A stretch of DNA of 20,908 nucleotides, from NCBI GenBank assembly GCA_964487285.1, contig CAZAPZ010000018.1:1-20908 (forward strand), written 5' to 3'. Within the stretch, counting starts at the first letter, position 1. Every line of letters starts with the position of its first letter. Made by a program: the position numbers and the translations under genes. This document shows positions 1 through 8,674 of this stretch, piece by piece. This DNA is from CAZAPZ01 sp964487285 (GTDB lineage: Bacteria; Campylobacterota_A; Desulfurellia; JAADFJ01). Under the pieces are notes generated by a model. That model was not told the origin of the DNA and made no database searches. It saw only the letters and a list, made by a program, of their open reading frames with translations.

Positions 1-107
1 CAAAACCCACTCACCTCTCTTGTTTCAAGACTTTATTATCACAAGATTGCAATAAGATTAACAATCAGAGGATAAGTATATTATGAGGCCGTTGCGTAAC
101 CTACTAA

Positions 108-911
108 CTACGCTATCATGAAAGCAACAGATGCCGATATTACAAAAACTGTAATGTTTAAAGTGGCTATTAAACCTATTATAGAAATCTTTATTCTATG
201 TTTTATGAATGCTGAAACGAAAGTGATTATCAGCGGCAAAAGGAGAGAAATAAATGCGTATTGAGGCAGAATATGTACCGCACTAAAAAGGTATGCTGCT
301 GCTATTGAAGCAAAGCAGGCGGCTACCGGAATTTTTGCTGAAATAATGAATTCCGCGAATGAATTATATCCTGCTTTTTTTCTTACAAGATACCTGACTA
401 TTACGACCGAATTTGACAAAAATAGAGCAGAAATTACCCATATTCCAAATACTTGATATGTGAGTAATGCTGAGGATACATAGTAAGCTGCTGGAGCAAC
501 GGTCGAAAGTCCGATCATTCCCACTATCTCGGAAGCTGCACTATTTGAAATGCCCGCTTTTTGAAAGTAGATATATGACAAAACGGAAATAGCAGGCAAT
601 ATACTCAGCGGCATAAGGAAAAAAAGATTAAAATAAGATAACAGAAATAAACCTGATATAGAAAATATTATGAAATAAAACAGAGCGGGTATGATGAGCT
701 GACCTGCCTTTTTGCTTCTGTTTAATAATTCAAAAATGTTAAAACGCAGCAAAAATCCGGATATTGTAGCAATGACAAAAATAAACGATTTGAAATCATA
801 ATTTCCTGCAACTATTATTCCGAATATCAAACATGCGATAAGTGCAACCCATCCGCCATGCTGCCTTGGTATGCTTGATGAAAATGATATTGTTAATTTA
901 TTTACAAACAT
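108..911 (-). CDS. YwiC-like integral membrane protein
   Basis: Predicted 267-residue membrane protein with about eight hydrophobic segments. A PRQHGGW motif lies at residues 15-21, just before the first membrane segment. This resembles the Pro-x-x-His-Gly-x-Trp signature near the N-terminus of the YwiC-like family, whose biochemical role is not established. Family length is roughly 230-270 residues, so it appears intact. Basic loops such as the RYLVRKKAGY stretch fit cytoplasmic turns. It follows the glutamate dehydrogenase gene on the same strand after 80 bases. That gap carries two perfect 13-base tandem repeats and a TTGACA box, so it may have its own promoter. No Shine-Dalgarno sequence precedes the ATG. 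The family assignment rests mainly on the N-terminal motif and topology, and the function is unknown. Confidence 0.7.
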   Translation of the reverse strand: MFVNKLTISFSSSIPRQHGGWVALIACLIFGIIVAGNYDFKSFIFVIATISGFLLRFNIFELLNRSKKAGQLIIPALFYFIIFSISGLFLLSYFNLFFLMPLSILPAISVLSYIYFQKAGISNSAASEIVGMIGLSTVAPAAYYVSSALLTYQVFGIWVISALFLSNSVVIVRYLVRKKAGYNSFAEFIISAKIPVAACFASIAAAYLFSAVHILPQYAFISLLLPLIITFVSAFIKHRIKISIIGLIATLNITVFVISASVAFMIA

Positions 912-952
912 TGTTTTTATCTAATACGAATTACACAGCACAATCTTACTGT

Positions 953-978
953 CAACTAAAATAACCAACTAAAATAAC
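953..978. repeat. Perfect 13-bp tandem direct repeat upstream of the YwiC-like gene
   Basis: CAACTAAAATAAC occurs twice back to back (953-965 and 966-978). Read on the minus strand, in the direction of the YwiC-like gene, it is GTTATTTTAGTTG twice. The last bases of the second copy run into TTGACA at 955-950, a consensus -35 hexamer. No good -10 box lies at 16-18 bases from it: the best nearby hexamers are TGTAAT at 14 and TATTAG at 23 bases spacing. The copies could be a paired regulator site or a simple slippage duplication. Confidence 0.6.
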
Positions 979-991
979 ATAATTTTTTATA

Positions 992-3900
992 TTATTTACT
1001 ATTCATCGTTTCATTCTCTACAATATCTAAAATATTTCCCACGACAACAAGGATAGGGTGAAGATTATCCATAGATTGCGGCAAAAGCCCGATCTCTTTT
1101 TTAATCCTGTTTCCAATCTCACATGTTAGGCATCTGTCCATATCCATTTCAAACTGTTCTTTTGCTATTTTGAAAATCAATATTCTAAACCTGTTCAACT
1201 TCTTCTTGATTTGCCATGCAAGTTTGTAATCCCATTCATTTTTAAGATTTACATTATTAATAGATTCTATCAGTTGAAGATTCATGGCTTTATCTATTTT
1301 TTGCAGCAATATCGCTATATTGTTGATAGGTTCATCAAACTTTTCCGATATATGAAGAGCAAGGAAAAAACTGTCGGAAAAGCTATTTCCCAAATATTTA
1401 ATATAAGACAGGTTGTCATCGGTTTCAACAATCGGTTTAAAAAATTGCTTCAGTTTACCTTTAAGATATTTAACATTTTTATCAGTTAATTCAATTGTAA
1501 TCTCATTTAGAACGGCTTCCTGCACCATTTTATTTATCCTTATTCCGTAAAATTCCGCTTTACTAATGCAGTCATCATCATTGATTAACCTATTATAAGC
1601 AGCATGAGTGTCAAAAATGGCATCCATAACAAGAATAGTTTTTATGATAAATGTATAATTTTTAGATAATGTGTTGCTCAAATAGTGCACACCTGCAATC
1701 CCCAGGAAGTTTACCAGTCGATTTGAAATTTGTGTTGCGATAATAGTATTTTTGAGTGGATGTGTCTTGATTGCATTAGGAATTTTTTCAATAATCTCGT
1801 CAGGAAAATAGCTCTGCAAATAAATCGTAGAAAATTCATTTGAACATATACTGTTTGATGCTATTAATTTCTTTAAGTAGATGCGTTCGTAAGCAGAAAC
1901 AAGGGAAAGCTGGGGTCTGGTAATTGGAAGGAAGAGCTTATAGCCCATAATTTTCGGCATTATAATCTTGAATGAATAAAGATATTTGTTATCTGTGAGT
2001 CTTTTCTCTTCAAGAGAAAGCATAAGATTTACAAGCTTGTTATCGGTGAGAACATCCTTTATAATAGAATCCTTAACATCTTGGAGCATATCGTTTCTTT
2101 CATTAAGATTAATTTTATCCTTTTCCATAAGCTGTTTAAACAGGATTTTGAGATTAACCTCGTGATCGGAAAGATTTACACCGCCTGAGTTATCAACGGC
2201 ATCTGTATTTATCCTAATTGAACGCTGCGCAATTTTGATTCTTGCTTTCATCGTAATACCAAGATTTCCGCCTTCTGCGACTACTTTTGCGCTAACTTTA
2301 TCAGCCGTAATTCTGCAGCCATCGTTAGCACGGTCTGCCACATCGCTATCTTGTTCACCAACATCCTTTATATATGTTCCTATGCCTCCGTTATAAAGAA
2401 GATCAACCGGGGCTGAAAGAATCAACTGAATAAGATGTTCACCGGTAACGCTGTTTTCATCGGTGCCAAGACTCTTTTTTATCTGTTCCGATAGGTTTAT
2501 TGCTTTTGATTTTCTCGCAAAGACACCTCCGCCTTTGGAAATTAACGATTCATTATAACTATCCCATGATGATGAGTGCGGCAGTTCAAACATTCGTTTC
2601 CTTTCAATGAAACTAATTTTCGGATCAGGATTTGGATCAAGAAAGATATGGAGATGATTAAAAGCCGCTATAAGTTTTATACTATCGCTGCATAACAATC
2701 CGTTTCCAAAGACATCACCCGACATATCTCCTGTACCTACAACAGTAAAAGGACTATAAAAGTCTATGCCTGATTCTGCAAAATGCCATTTTACTGATTC
2801 AAATGCGCCTCTTGCGGTGATACCTTCTTTTTTATGATCGTAACCATCCTTTCCTCCGCTTGCAAATGCATCAAACAGCCAAAAATTATATTCCTCGGAA
2901 AGTTCATTTGCTCTATCTGATAGCCATGCGGTTCCTTTGTCGGCTGCAACAACAAGATACGGATCATCGCCGTCATAAATTATGCAGTTTTCAGGATGAA
3001 CAACTTTGTCGTTTATTATGTTATCTGTAATATCAAGCAGTCCTCTCATCAGCAGCGAATATGAATCTTTTATCTGCTCCAATTTATTATCTACAAGTTG
3101 ATGCCTTATGACAAATCCGCCTTTTGAACCTGATGGAATAATTATACTATTTTTTGCTACTTGTGTATTCATCAGATCAAGTATTTCTTCTCTGAAATCG
3201 TCAAGTCTATTACTATATCTGATTCCGCCCCTACTTACCATATCAGCCCGCAAATGAATTCCGTCCGTACTATGGGAATGAACATAAATTTCGTAAAGCG
3301 GTACAGGAGATTTCATAAAATTAATCATATCCGATTTGATTTTAAACGAAACATAATAACCTTTTCTGTCTTGGTAATAGTTTGTTCTTATAATGGCAAA
3401 AAAGATTTTCATAATTGATCTTAATATCGTATCTTCCCTGAGCTCTTTTAACTCGGATAGATAGCCTGTTAGTATATTTTCAAATTTTTTTGAATCTCTG
3501 TTCTCTACTACCGGATTAAATTTATCATTAAAATAGCTAATTAGATCGGAAGCGAATTCAGGATGACTTGTAATAACGGCGCTAATTGTTCTTAAACCAT
3601 ATCCCGAGAGCTGGACAAGGTAGTTTCTAACCGCTCTGATTAGATCTATCTCGTTATAAGAGAGTCCTGATAAAGTGAGTTGATTAAGCTTATCGTTATC
3701 AACAATCTTGTTGAGTATATTCTCAATTGTGCAGGACACAATATTATCATCTGTTGCCGGTGATTTATCAGGCAGAGATATCTCAAGTTTTTCAACATAG
3801 ATAAGCTTTTGATCAATATGCACATGATATAATTTTTCGTCAAGAGTTATAATATTCATGTTTGAGAGTAACGGAACAACCGTGGCAAGGCTGATTTCTT

Positions 3901-5563
3901 CGGTTGAATATACGGTAACCGTTGAGTTTGAGCTGTTAAATATTACTGTAGGAGAAGAAATAAACTCCTCAAGAATTTCAATATCGGCAACGGCATCCGA
4001 TGGTTTATTATAGATAATATATTCATCATCAAATGCATTTAAATATTTGCTGATAATTCTGCCGTAATCGGTTCCAAATTTTTTCTTTATAAGTCTAATT
4101 TTCCTCTGCTGCCAACTTTCTAAAAGCTCTGAGAGCCTTTTTTCTAACTTAGGCAGATCAACAACATTCACAACCTGTTTTCCAATATTAAAATAATAAT
4201 GTATTCTTACAATATTATTAACTTGAAAATAAACACGATCGTCGATGATGTTTGTATTGAGATTTATTTTTAGGTATTTTGACATTCGAGCTACTGCATC
4301 TTCGTTGTATAGATGATTATCGAAAATGACTATTAGCAATATGTTGTTTGTTGAAAGTTTCTGATTAATAAATACTCTCACCGGCATAAGAGGGTCATCT
4401 ACTACATGGTTAATCAGTTCAAGAAGGTCGGCATTATCTGTTAAAAACAGTTCATGTTTGGGCATGCTGTTAAAAATTTCCAGCGTTTCTCTATAATCAT
4501 GCGAACCTATCACGAGATGTTCGCTTTGCACAATATCGGATAATTTTGCTTTTAATGCAGGAACCGATGAAGGCCGTTCCGAAAATGCTTTGTCAGAAAA
4601 TATACCAAGGAAAACATCACGTCCTATAATTTTTTGATCTTTATTATATTTTGCGACTCCTATGAAATTCATCCGTTCTTTTCTTTCAATAGGGCTGAAG
4701 TGGTTGGTTTTGGCAATATTTAACGGAGCGCATCCTCGTATTACATCGGATAGATATTCGGGGATATCTTTTAGGAAAGTCTTTTTTTGATATTTTGAAC
4801 GCCTAATTCTTAATATACCGAGTGAATTCTCACCTGCTTTGATATATCCATTTTTACCGGTATCAATTTTATAGGATCTATAGCCGGTAAAGATAAAGTT
4901 GTCTTTCAGCAGCCAGTTCAAAAAGCTAACCTCATCTTTCTTTATCTCAGGATAGGTTTTTATCCTGTTTATAGCATCGCCAAGCCGATCTTTCATCTTA
5001 TGAAAATCAGATGTAGCCGCTTTTAATGTTTTGAGTCTTAAGGCAATGTCATTTTTTATCTTATCAGGATCAAATGATCCGAATAGATCTATATGCACTG
5101 AAGAAACAAGTTTGCCGGACTGTGAAGATGCTTCTATATCAATTGCGTTGCCATCCTCATCATATTTAATTCCAAAGATAGGGTGAATAACAAATCTGAC
5201 GGAAAGGTTGTTATCTCTCATAAATTCAAGAAGAGTATGTAGTAAAAACGGCATATCGTTGCTTACGGTGTAGAGCTGCACCATCCCGTCTTGAGATACT
5301 ATTTCAACATCTATTTCCTCTTCTCTGTGCAATTTTACAAGTTCGTACATTCTATAAAACCGCTCGAATTGATTAGAAGCAGGCAGGGAGAAAAAAGCTA
5401 AGTTATAAGATATATCGCAGAGCAATTTAACAAATTTGATAAACAGACTATCCTTGTAACGCTCATCACTAAATGTTTCAGGGTTCTTTAGCCTCTCGTA
5501 GAGTCTATCTTTTAACTTGCTTAATGTATCTTTTGAAGCTCCTATCACTTTCATTTTATTCAT
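992..5563 (-). CDS. NAD-specific glutamate dehydrogenase, large (about 180 kDa) type
   Basis: Oxidises L-glutamate to 2-oxoglutarate and ammonia with NAD+, normally a catabolic route feeding glutamate carbon into the TCA cycle. At 1523 residues it is slightly shorter than typical members (about 1580-1650). The N-terminal half carries ACT-like regulatory segments, including SNDMPFLLHT at residues 101-110. The catalytic part has DMVSRGGIRYS and then PSGSKGGFV with the presumed catalytic lysine near residue 814. Next come ASGGKDGYDHKK, the nucleotide-binding VVGTGDMSGDVFGNG at about 940-954, LLYNGGIGTYIK and VVAEGGNLGITMKAR. A long helical C-terminal region follows. The start is firm: a strong GGAGGATCA precedes the ATG, which overlaps the gpsA stop as ATGA, implying translational coupling. 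Large-type enzymes are often allosterically controlled by amino acids, but no effector can be read from this sequence. Confidence 0.95.
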   Translation of the reverse strand: MNKMKVIGASKDTLSKLKDRLYERLKNPETFSDERYKDSLFIKFVKLLCDISYNLAFFSLPASNQFERFYRMYELVKLHREEEIDVEIVSQDGMVQLYTVSNDMPFLLHTLLEFMRDNNLSVRFVIHPIFGIKYDEDGNAIDIEASSQSGKLVSSVHIDLFGSFDPDKIKNDIALRLKTLKAATSDFHKMKDRLGDAINRIKTYPEIKKDEVSFLNWLLKDNFIFTGYRSYKIDTGKNGYIKAGENSLGILRIRRSKYQKKTFLKDIPEYLSDVIRGCAPLNIAKTNHFSPIERKERMNFIGVAKYNKDQKIIGRDVFLGIFSDKAFSERPSSVPALKAKLSDIVQSEHLVIGSHDYRETLEIFNSMPKHELFLTDNADLLELINHVVDDPLMPVRVFINQKLSTNNILLIVIFDNHLYNEDAVARMSKYLKINLNTNIIDDRVYFQVNNIVRIHYYFNIGKQVVNVVDLPKLEKRLSELLESWQQRKIRLIKKKFGTDYGRIISKYLNAFDDEYIIYNKPSDAVADIEILEEFISSPTVIFNSSNSTVTVYSTEEISLATVVPLLSNMNIITLDEKLYHVHIDQKLIYVEKLEISLPDKSPATDDNIVSCTIENILNKIVDNDKLNQLTLSGLSYNEIDLIRAVRNYLVQLSGYGLRTISAVITSHPEFASDLISYFNDKFNPVVENRDSKKFENILTGYLSELKELREDTILRSIMKIFFAIIRTNYYQDRKGYYVSFKIKSDMINFMKSPVPLYEIYVHSHSTDGIHLRADMVSRGGIRYSNRLDDFREEILDLMNTQVAKNSIIIPSGSKGGFVIRHQLVDNKLEQIKDSYSLLMRGLLDITDNIINDKVVHPENCIIYDGDDPYLVVAADKGTAWLSDRANELSEEYNFWLFDAFASGGKDGYDHKKEGITARGAFESVKWHFAESGIDFYSPFTVVGTGDMSGDVFGNGLLCSDSIKLIAAFNHLHIFLDPNPDPKISFIERKRMFELPHSSSWDSYNESLISKGGGVFARKSKAINLSEQIKKSLGTDENSVTGEHLIQLILSAPVDLLYNGGIGTYIKDVGEQDSDVADRANDGCRITADKVSAKVVAEGGNLGITMKARIKIAQRSIRINTDAVDNSGGVNLSDHEVNLKILFKQLMEKDKINLNERNDMLQDVKDSIIKDVLTDNKLVNLMLSLEEKRLTDNKYLYSFKIIMPKIMGYKLFLPITRPQLSLVSAYERIYLKKLIASNSICSNEFSTIYLQSYFPDEIIEKIPNAIKTHPLKNTIIATQISNRLVNFLGIAGVHYLSNTLSKNYTFIIKTILVMDAIFDTHAAYNRLINDDDCISKAEFYGIRINKMVQEAVLNEITIELTDKNVKYLKGKLKQFFKPIVETDDNLSYIKYLGNSFSDSFFLALHISEKFDEPINNIAILLQKIDKAMNLQLIESINNVNLKNEWDYKLAWQIKKKLNRFRILIFKIAKEQFEMDMDRCLTCEIGNRIKKEIGLLPQSMDNLHPILVVVGNILDIVENETMNSK

Positions 5564-6525
5564 TGATCCTCCATTTTTAATGATCTGTTCATTAAATTCA
5601 CAACCATATCATACGGTTTTTTATTTTCATATATAAGCTTATAGACTGCATTCGCTATGGGTAGATCAATATGGTGAGATTTAGAAAAGTTGGCGACAGC
5701 CTTGGAGCTCCATACACCTTCCGGCACAGATCTTTCAAGTTCTAATTTTTTGCCTTCGGCGATTGATATTCCTATTCTGTAGTTCCTGCTTAGGCTGCTT
5801 GTAGAGGTTAAAAAAAGGTCACCTACACCTGCAAGTCCAAGCAGTGTCTTTTGCTTCATGCTAAACAGTATACCCAGTCGTTTCATTTCTACAAGCGATC
5901 TGGATAGAAGTGCCGCCCTACTGTTGTTTCCTAATTTGAGTCCGTCAGATACGCCGCTTGCAATAGCATAAATATTTTTTAATGCGCCTGCAAGCTCCAC
6001 ACCATTTGGGTCTGATGAACGATAAACACGGAATGATGGACATGATAAAACATTTTGGACGAGTGTTGCAAACTTTTCATTTGACGATGCAGCCACAGAA
6101 GCCGTTGGAAGAAATTTCATAACTTCCGTTGCAAAATTAGGACCGGAAAGCTGGCAGAAACGATCAGGTGTAATACCCATTGTATCTTGTAAAATATCAT
6201 GGGCAAAATGAAATCCTTTTTCAATACCTTTGGACGCATTTACGATGGGTTTGTTATAGATATACTGTTTTAGTCTCAGCGCCGTTTCTCTAAGATAGAT
6301 TGTAGGAACTGCAAGAACTACAAAATCGGCATTTTTAAGAACATCGGTATCTGCCGTTACAATATCAGCGGGATAGCTTATATGGTGATCTGATGTAAGT
6401 GCTCTCAAACGGGACGGCGATCTAAAAAGTAAGAATACCGCATTGCCGGTCTTCTTAAATTTATTATGGAGCAAAAGCGAAATTGCGCTGCCCCATGCGC
6501 CTGATCCGACCACGACTATTTGCAT
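5560..6525 (-). CDS. gpsA: Glycerol-3-phosphate dehydrogenase [NAD(P)+]
   Basis: Reduces dihydroxyacetone phosphate to sn-glycerol 3-phosphate, the backbone precursor for phospholipids, in the cytoplasm. The 321 residues match the usual family length. An N-terminal Rossmann dinucleotide-binding motif GSGAWG lies at residues 7-12, which fixes the start near the first ATG. Also visible are NASKGIE (96-102), LSGPNFATEV (126-135) and ALKNIYAIASG (181-191) with the expected catalytic lysine K183. The substrate-binding region NNSRAALLSRS and the GLAGVGDLFLTSTS motif follow. It overlaps the downstream glutamate dehydrogenase by four bases. There is no Shine-Dalgarno sequence before the ATG. Instead a TATAGA box ends five bases upstream and a 16-codon upstream reading frame overlaps the start, so translation initiation may be unusual. 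Confidence 0.96.
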   Translation of the reverse strand: MQIVVVGSGAWGSAISLLLHNKFKKTGNAVFLLFRSPSRLRALTSDHHISYPADIVTADTDVLKNADFVVLAVPTIYLRETALRLKQYIYNKPIVNASKGIEKGFHFAHDILQDTMGITPDRFCQLSGPNFATEVMKFLPTASVAASSNEKFATLVQNVLSCPSFRVYRSSDPNGVELAGALKNIYAIASGVSDGLKLGNNSRAALLSRSLVEMKRLGILFSMKQKTLLGLAGVGDLFLTSTSSLSRNYRIGISIAEGKKLELERSVPEGVWSSKAVANFSKSHHIDLPIANAVYKLIYENKKPYDMVVNLMNRSLKMEDQ

Positions 6526-6566
6526 AGCTGTCTATAAAAAGTTCGTCTATCAATGCAGCAAATCAT
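6516..6566 (-). CDS. Possible 16-codon upstream reading frame overlapping the gpsA start
   Basis: On the minus strand an ATG at 6566 opens a 16-codon frame (MICCIDRRTFYRQLCK) ending in TAG at 6516-6518, ten bases inside gpsA. A GAGG lies nine bases before its ATG, an acceptable Shine-Dalgarno sequence, while gpsA itself has none. If a transcript starts upstream of this point, ribosomes finishing this frame could re-initiate at gpsA. The competing reading is that transcription starts at or next to the gpsA ATG, which would make this frame irrelevant. There is no evidence for expression beyond the layout, and the peptide matches nothing I recognise. Confidence 0.25.
   Translation of the reverse strand: MICCIDRRTFYRQLCK
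6531..6536 (-). promoter_or_regulatory. Candidate -10 box placing transcription start at the gpsA ATG
   Basis: TATAGA on the minus strand matches five of six bases of the sigma-70 -10 consensus and ends five bases before the gpsA ATG. With normal spacing the transcript would begin at or next to the start codon, giving a leaderless mRNA. The hexamer 17 bases upstream (GCTGCA) is a poor -35 match, so the call is weak. Confidence 0.3.
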
Positions 6567-6652
6567 CTGTATTTACCTCACTACTTTTACTCAAAATTCA
6601 AAATTTTTCATTTTTTCCTTTCTAATTTCCCCATACCCCGTATGAGTGAAGT

Positions 6653-7423
6653 CTAACTGTTGTAATAATACAAAATCCTAAGACCGTCTAATGTTAGATT
6701 GGGTCTGTAATATTTTATCAATGTCGAGCAGGCAGAAAACATTTTCGATTCTCCGCCTGTTGAAGCAACAATGCATTCGCTAAAATTACAATCTTTCATA
6801 ATAAGTTTTATTGTGCCGTCTATCATGGCTCCATATCCATAGTAAAGTCCGGATTTAATACTGTCTACTGTATTTTTGCCGACTATTGATTCAGGTCTGC
6901 CAAATGCAACATGGGGCAATTTTGCGGTTTTTGCGAAAAGTGCAGAACTTGCGATATGCATACTGGGAGTAATAATTCCGCCGAGATAATCACCGTCTTT
7001 CGATATAACATCAAAAGTTATTGCCGTACCAAAGTCTATAACAATGGAAGGCATATGAAATTCATTAAAAATAGCCACCGCATTCAGAATTCTATCAGCT
7101 CCAACTTCTTTCGGGTTATCATATAAGATCTTGATACCTGTTTTTATGCCTGGAACAACGCAAATCGGCTCTTTAATAGAAAAAAAATCGGATATTGCCC
7201 TACTTATTGTAGCATCCAGTTCAGGTACAACGCTTCCTATTATTGCTCCGTCTATTTTACCAACTTGATATTTATTAACCATATAGCTCAGTTTCATCTG
7301 GAGCTCATCGGTTGTTTCGGATAGCTCTGTCCGCCAGCGCATAGTAATTTTCAGATCATCTCTATCAAATATCCCCAGAATAGTATTGCTGTTGCCTATA
7401 TCAACCGTTAAAATAACGCTCAT
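6653..7423 (-). CDS. coaX: Type III pantothenate kinase
   Basis: Phosphorylates pantothenate with ATP, the first step of coenzyme A synthesis. CoaX is the Baf-like ASKHA-fold enzyme, which needs a monovalent cation and is insensitive to CoA feedback. The 256 residues match the family. The N-terminal phosphate-binding VDIGNSNT is at residues 7-14, GADRILNA with the likely catalytic base D110 at 108-115, and DFGTAITFD at 130-138. GGIITPSMHIASSAL and a C-terminal STGGES nucleotide-contacting region follow. The ATG directly abuts the tyrS stop (TGAATG on the minus strand). Its Shine-Dalgarno AGGAAGG lies inside the end of tyrS, so the two are co-transcribed and probably translationally coupled. 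A 127-base gap separates it from gpsA downstream, and no convincing terminator is seen there. Confidence 0.95.
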   Translation of the reverse strand: MSVILTVDIGNSNTILGIFDRDDLKITMRWRTELSETTDELQMKLSYMVNKYQVGKIDGAIIGSVVPELDATISRAISDFFSIKEPICVVPGIKTGIKILYDNPKEVGADRILNAVAIFNEFHMPSIVIDFGTAITFDVISKDGDYLGGIITPSMHIASSALFAKTAKLPHVAFGRPESIVGKNTVDSIKSGLYYGYGAMIDGTIKLIMKDCNFSECIVASTGGESKMFSACSTLIKYYRPNLTLDGLRILYYYNS

Positions 7424-8674
7424 TCAGCCTTCCTGTTTTATTCGTATTATTTTTCTGCCGAGCTTGATTACAAACGAACCGGATACTTTAGGCATCTTAT
7501 CTATTTTAACACTATCAATATAAACAGCACCTTCTTTTATTTTTCTTTTTGCTTCGCTCCTGCTTTTTGATAAACCCGCCAATTTTAGAAGCGTTGCAAG
7601 TTCTATATTATTATCAAAAACAAGTGTCATCTCTTTTATATCCTCGGGTATCTCTTTTTTAGAAAACAGTTTGTCAAAATGCTCCTTTGCGTTTTCCGCC
7701 TTAGCACTATCCCAAAATCGTTCAACTATCGCAAATGAAAGCATCTCTTTTGCCTCTTTCATGCCCATTACGCCACTTTTCGTCTCTTCTTTGAATTTAT
7801 CAATTTGAGCATTTGAAAAATCGGTAACAAGATCAAAATATCGCCACATTATCGAATCCGGAATTGACATAGCTTTAGCAAACTGTAAGTTAGCATCTTC
7901 TGCTATACCTATATAGTTGCCGAGCGATTTGCTCATTTTATTTTTTCCGTCCAAACCTTCTAAAAGCGGCATTGTCATAACTACTTGAGGCGGCTGATGA
8001 TGCTGTTTCTGCAACAGCCTGCCTACAAAAAGATTGAAAAGCTGATCGGTTCCACCGAGTTCAACATCGGCATGAATGGCAACCGAATCATATCCCTGAA
8101 GAAGAGGGTAAAGCATCTCATGCAAATATATAGGCGTATTACCCCGAAATCGTTTTTTAAAATCATCTCGCTCAAGCATTCTTGAAACGGTCATATTTGC
8201 CATCAGCTTTATAATGTCGCTTGAGGAGAGCAAACCAAGCCAACTGCTGTTATAACTAATTTTTGTCTTCTCGGGATCAAGAATTTTGAATGCTTGATCC
8301 GTGTATGTTTTTGAATTTTGGATAATTTGAGAATCGGACAGCGCAGGTCTTAGACTGCCTTTTCCCGTAGGATCGCCAATTTTTGCCGTAAAATCGCCAA
8401 CTACAAAAACAACCGTATGACCTAATTTCTGGAATTGGCGAAGCTTATTTAATAAAACGGTATGTCCGAGATGAAGATCGGGAGCCGTGGGGTCAAAACC
8501 TGCTTTGATTATCAATGGCACACCTGTCTTTTGTGACACAATGAGTTTGTTTCTTAATTCATCCGGTTCAACGATATCAACGGTTCCGCGAAGAAGCTCG
8601 TTTGTTTGAGTATCAATTACATCATTTATTTTCATTTTATCCATTTCTTTAATTATTTCTTCACTTAACTGCAT
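7424..8674 (-). CDS. tyrS: Tyrosyl-tRNA synthetase
   Basis: Class I aminoacyl-tRNA synthetase charging tRNA-Tyr. From the start used here (416 residues), the HIGH-type motif HLGH is at 68-71, within GFDPTAPDLHLGH. GDFTAKIGDPTGK follows, the tyrosine-binding VELGGTDQLFNLFVG region is near 204-218, and the KMSKS motif is at 246-250. An S4-type RNA-binding domain forms the last 60 or so residues. The start is uncertain: the frame is open to an ATG at 8707, well inside nrdJ, but family members begin 10-20 residues before the conserved RGTV segment. ATG 8674 overlaps the nrdJ end by 10 bases. ATG 8644 and ATG 8635 avoid overlap and would give 406 or 403 residues. None has a good Shine-Dalgarno sequence. 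It lies between nrdJ and coaX in one run. Confidence 0.93.
   Translation of the reverse strand: MQLSEEIIKEMDKMKINDVIDTQTNELLRGTVDIVEPDELRNKLIVSQKTGVPLIIKAGFDPTAPDLHLGHTVLLNKLRQFQKLGHTVVFVVGDFTAKIGDPTGKGSLRPALSDSQIIQNSKTYTDQAFKILDPEKTKISYNSSWLGLLSSSDIIKLMANMTVSRMLERDDFKKRFRGNTPIYLHEMLYPLLQGYDSVAIHADVELGGTDQLFNLFVGRLLQKQHHQPPQVVMTMPLLEGLDGKNKMSKSLGNYIGIAEDANLQFAKAMSIPDSIMWRYFDLVTDFSNAQIDKFKEETKSGVMGMKEAKEMLSFAIVERFWDSAKAENAKEHFDKLFSKKEIPEDIKEMTLVFDNNIELATLLKLAGLSKSRSEAKRKIKEGAVYIDSVKIDKMPKVSGSFVIKLGRKIIRIKQEG

Noticed and set aside
8..20. On the minus strand AGAGAGG followed by GTG at the very left edge, a possible start of the next leftward gene.
   Set aside because: The spacing of three bases is too short and only a few codons are in the window, so it cannot be tested.
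1..75. Plus-strand frame open from the window edge to TAA at 73-75, possibly the 3' end of a gene convergent with the YwiC-like gene.
   Set aside because: Only 24 codons with no recognisable motif. An open stretch of that length is fairly likely by chance, so I do not call a gene.
6631..6645. CATAC-CCC-GTATG inverted repeat just downstream of coaX, considered as a terminator.
   Set aside because: The stem is five bases with a three-base loop and no T-run follows on the minus strand.
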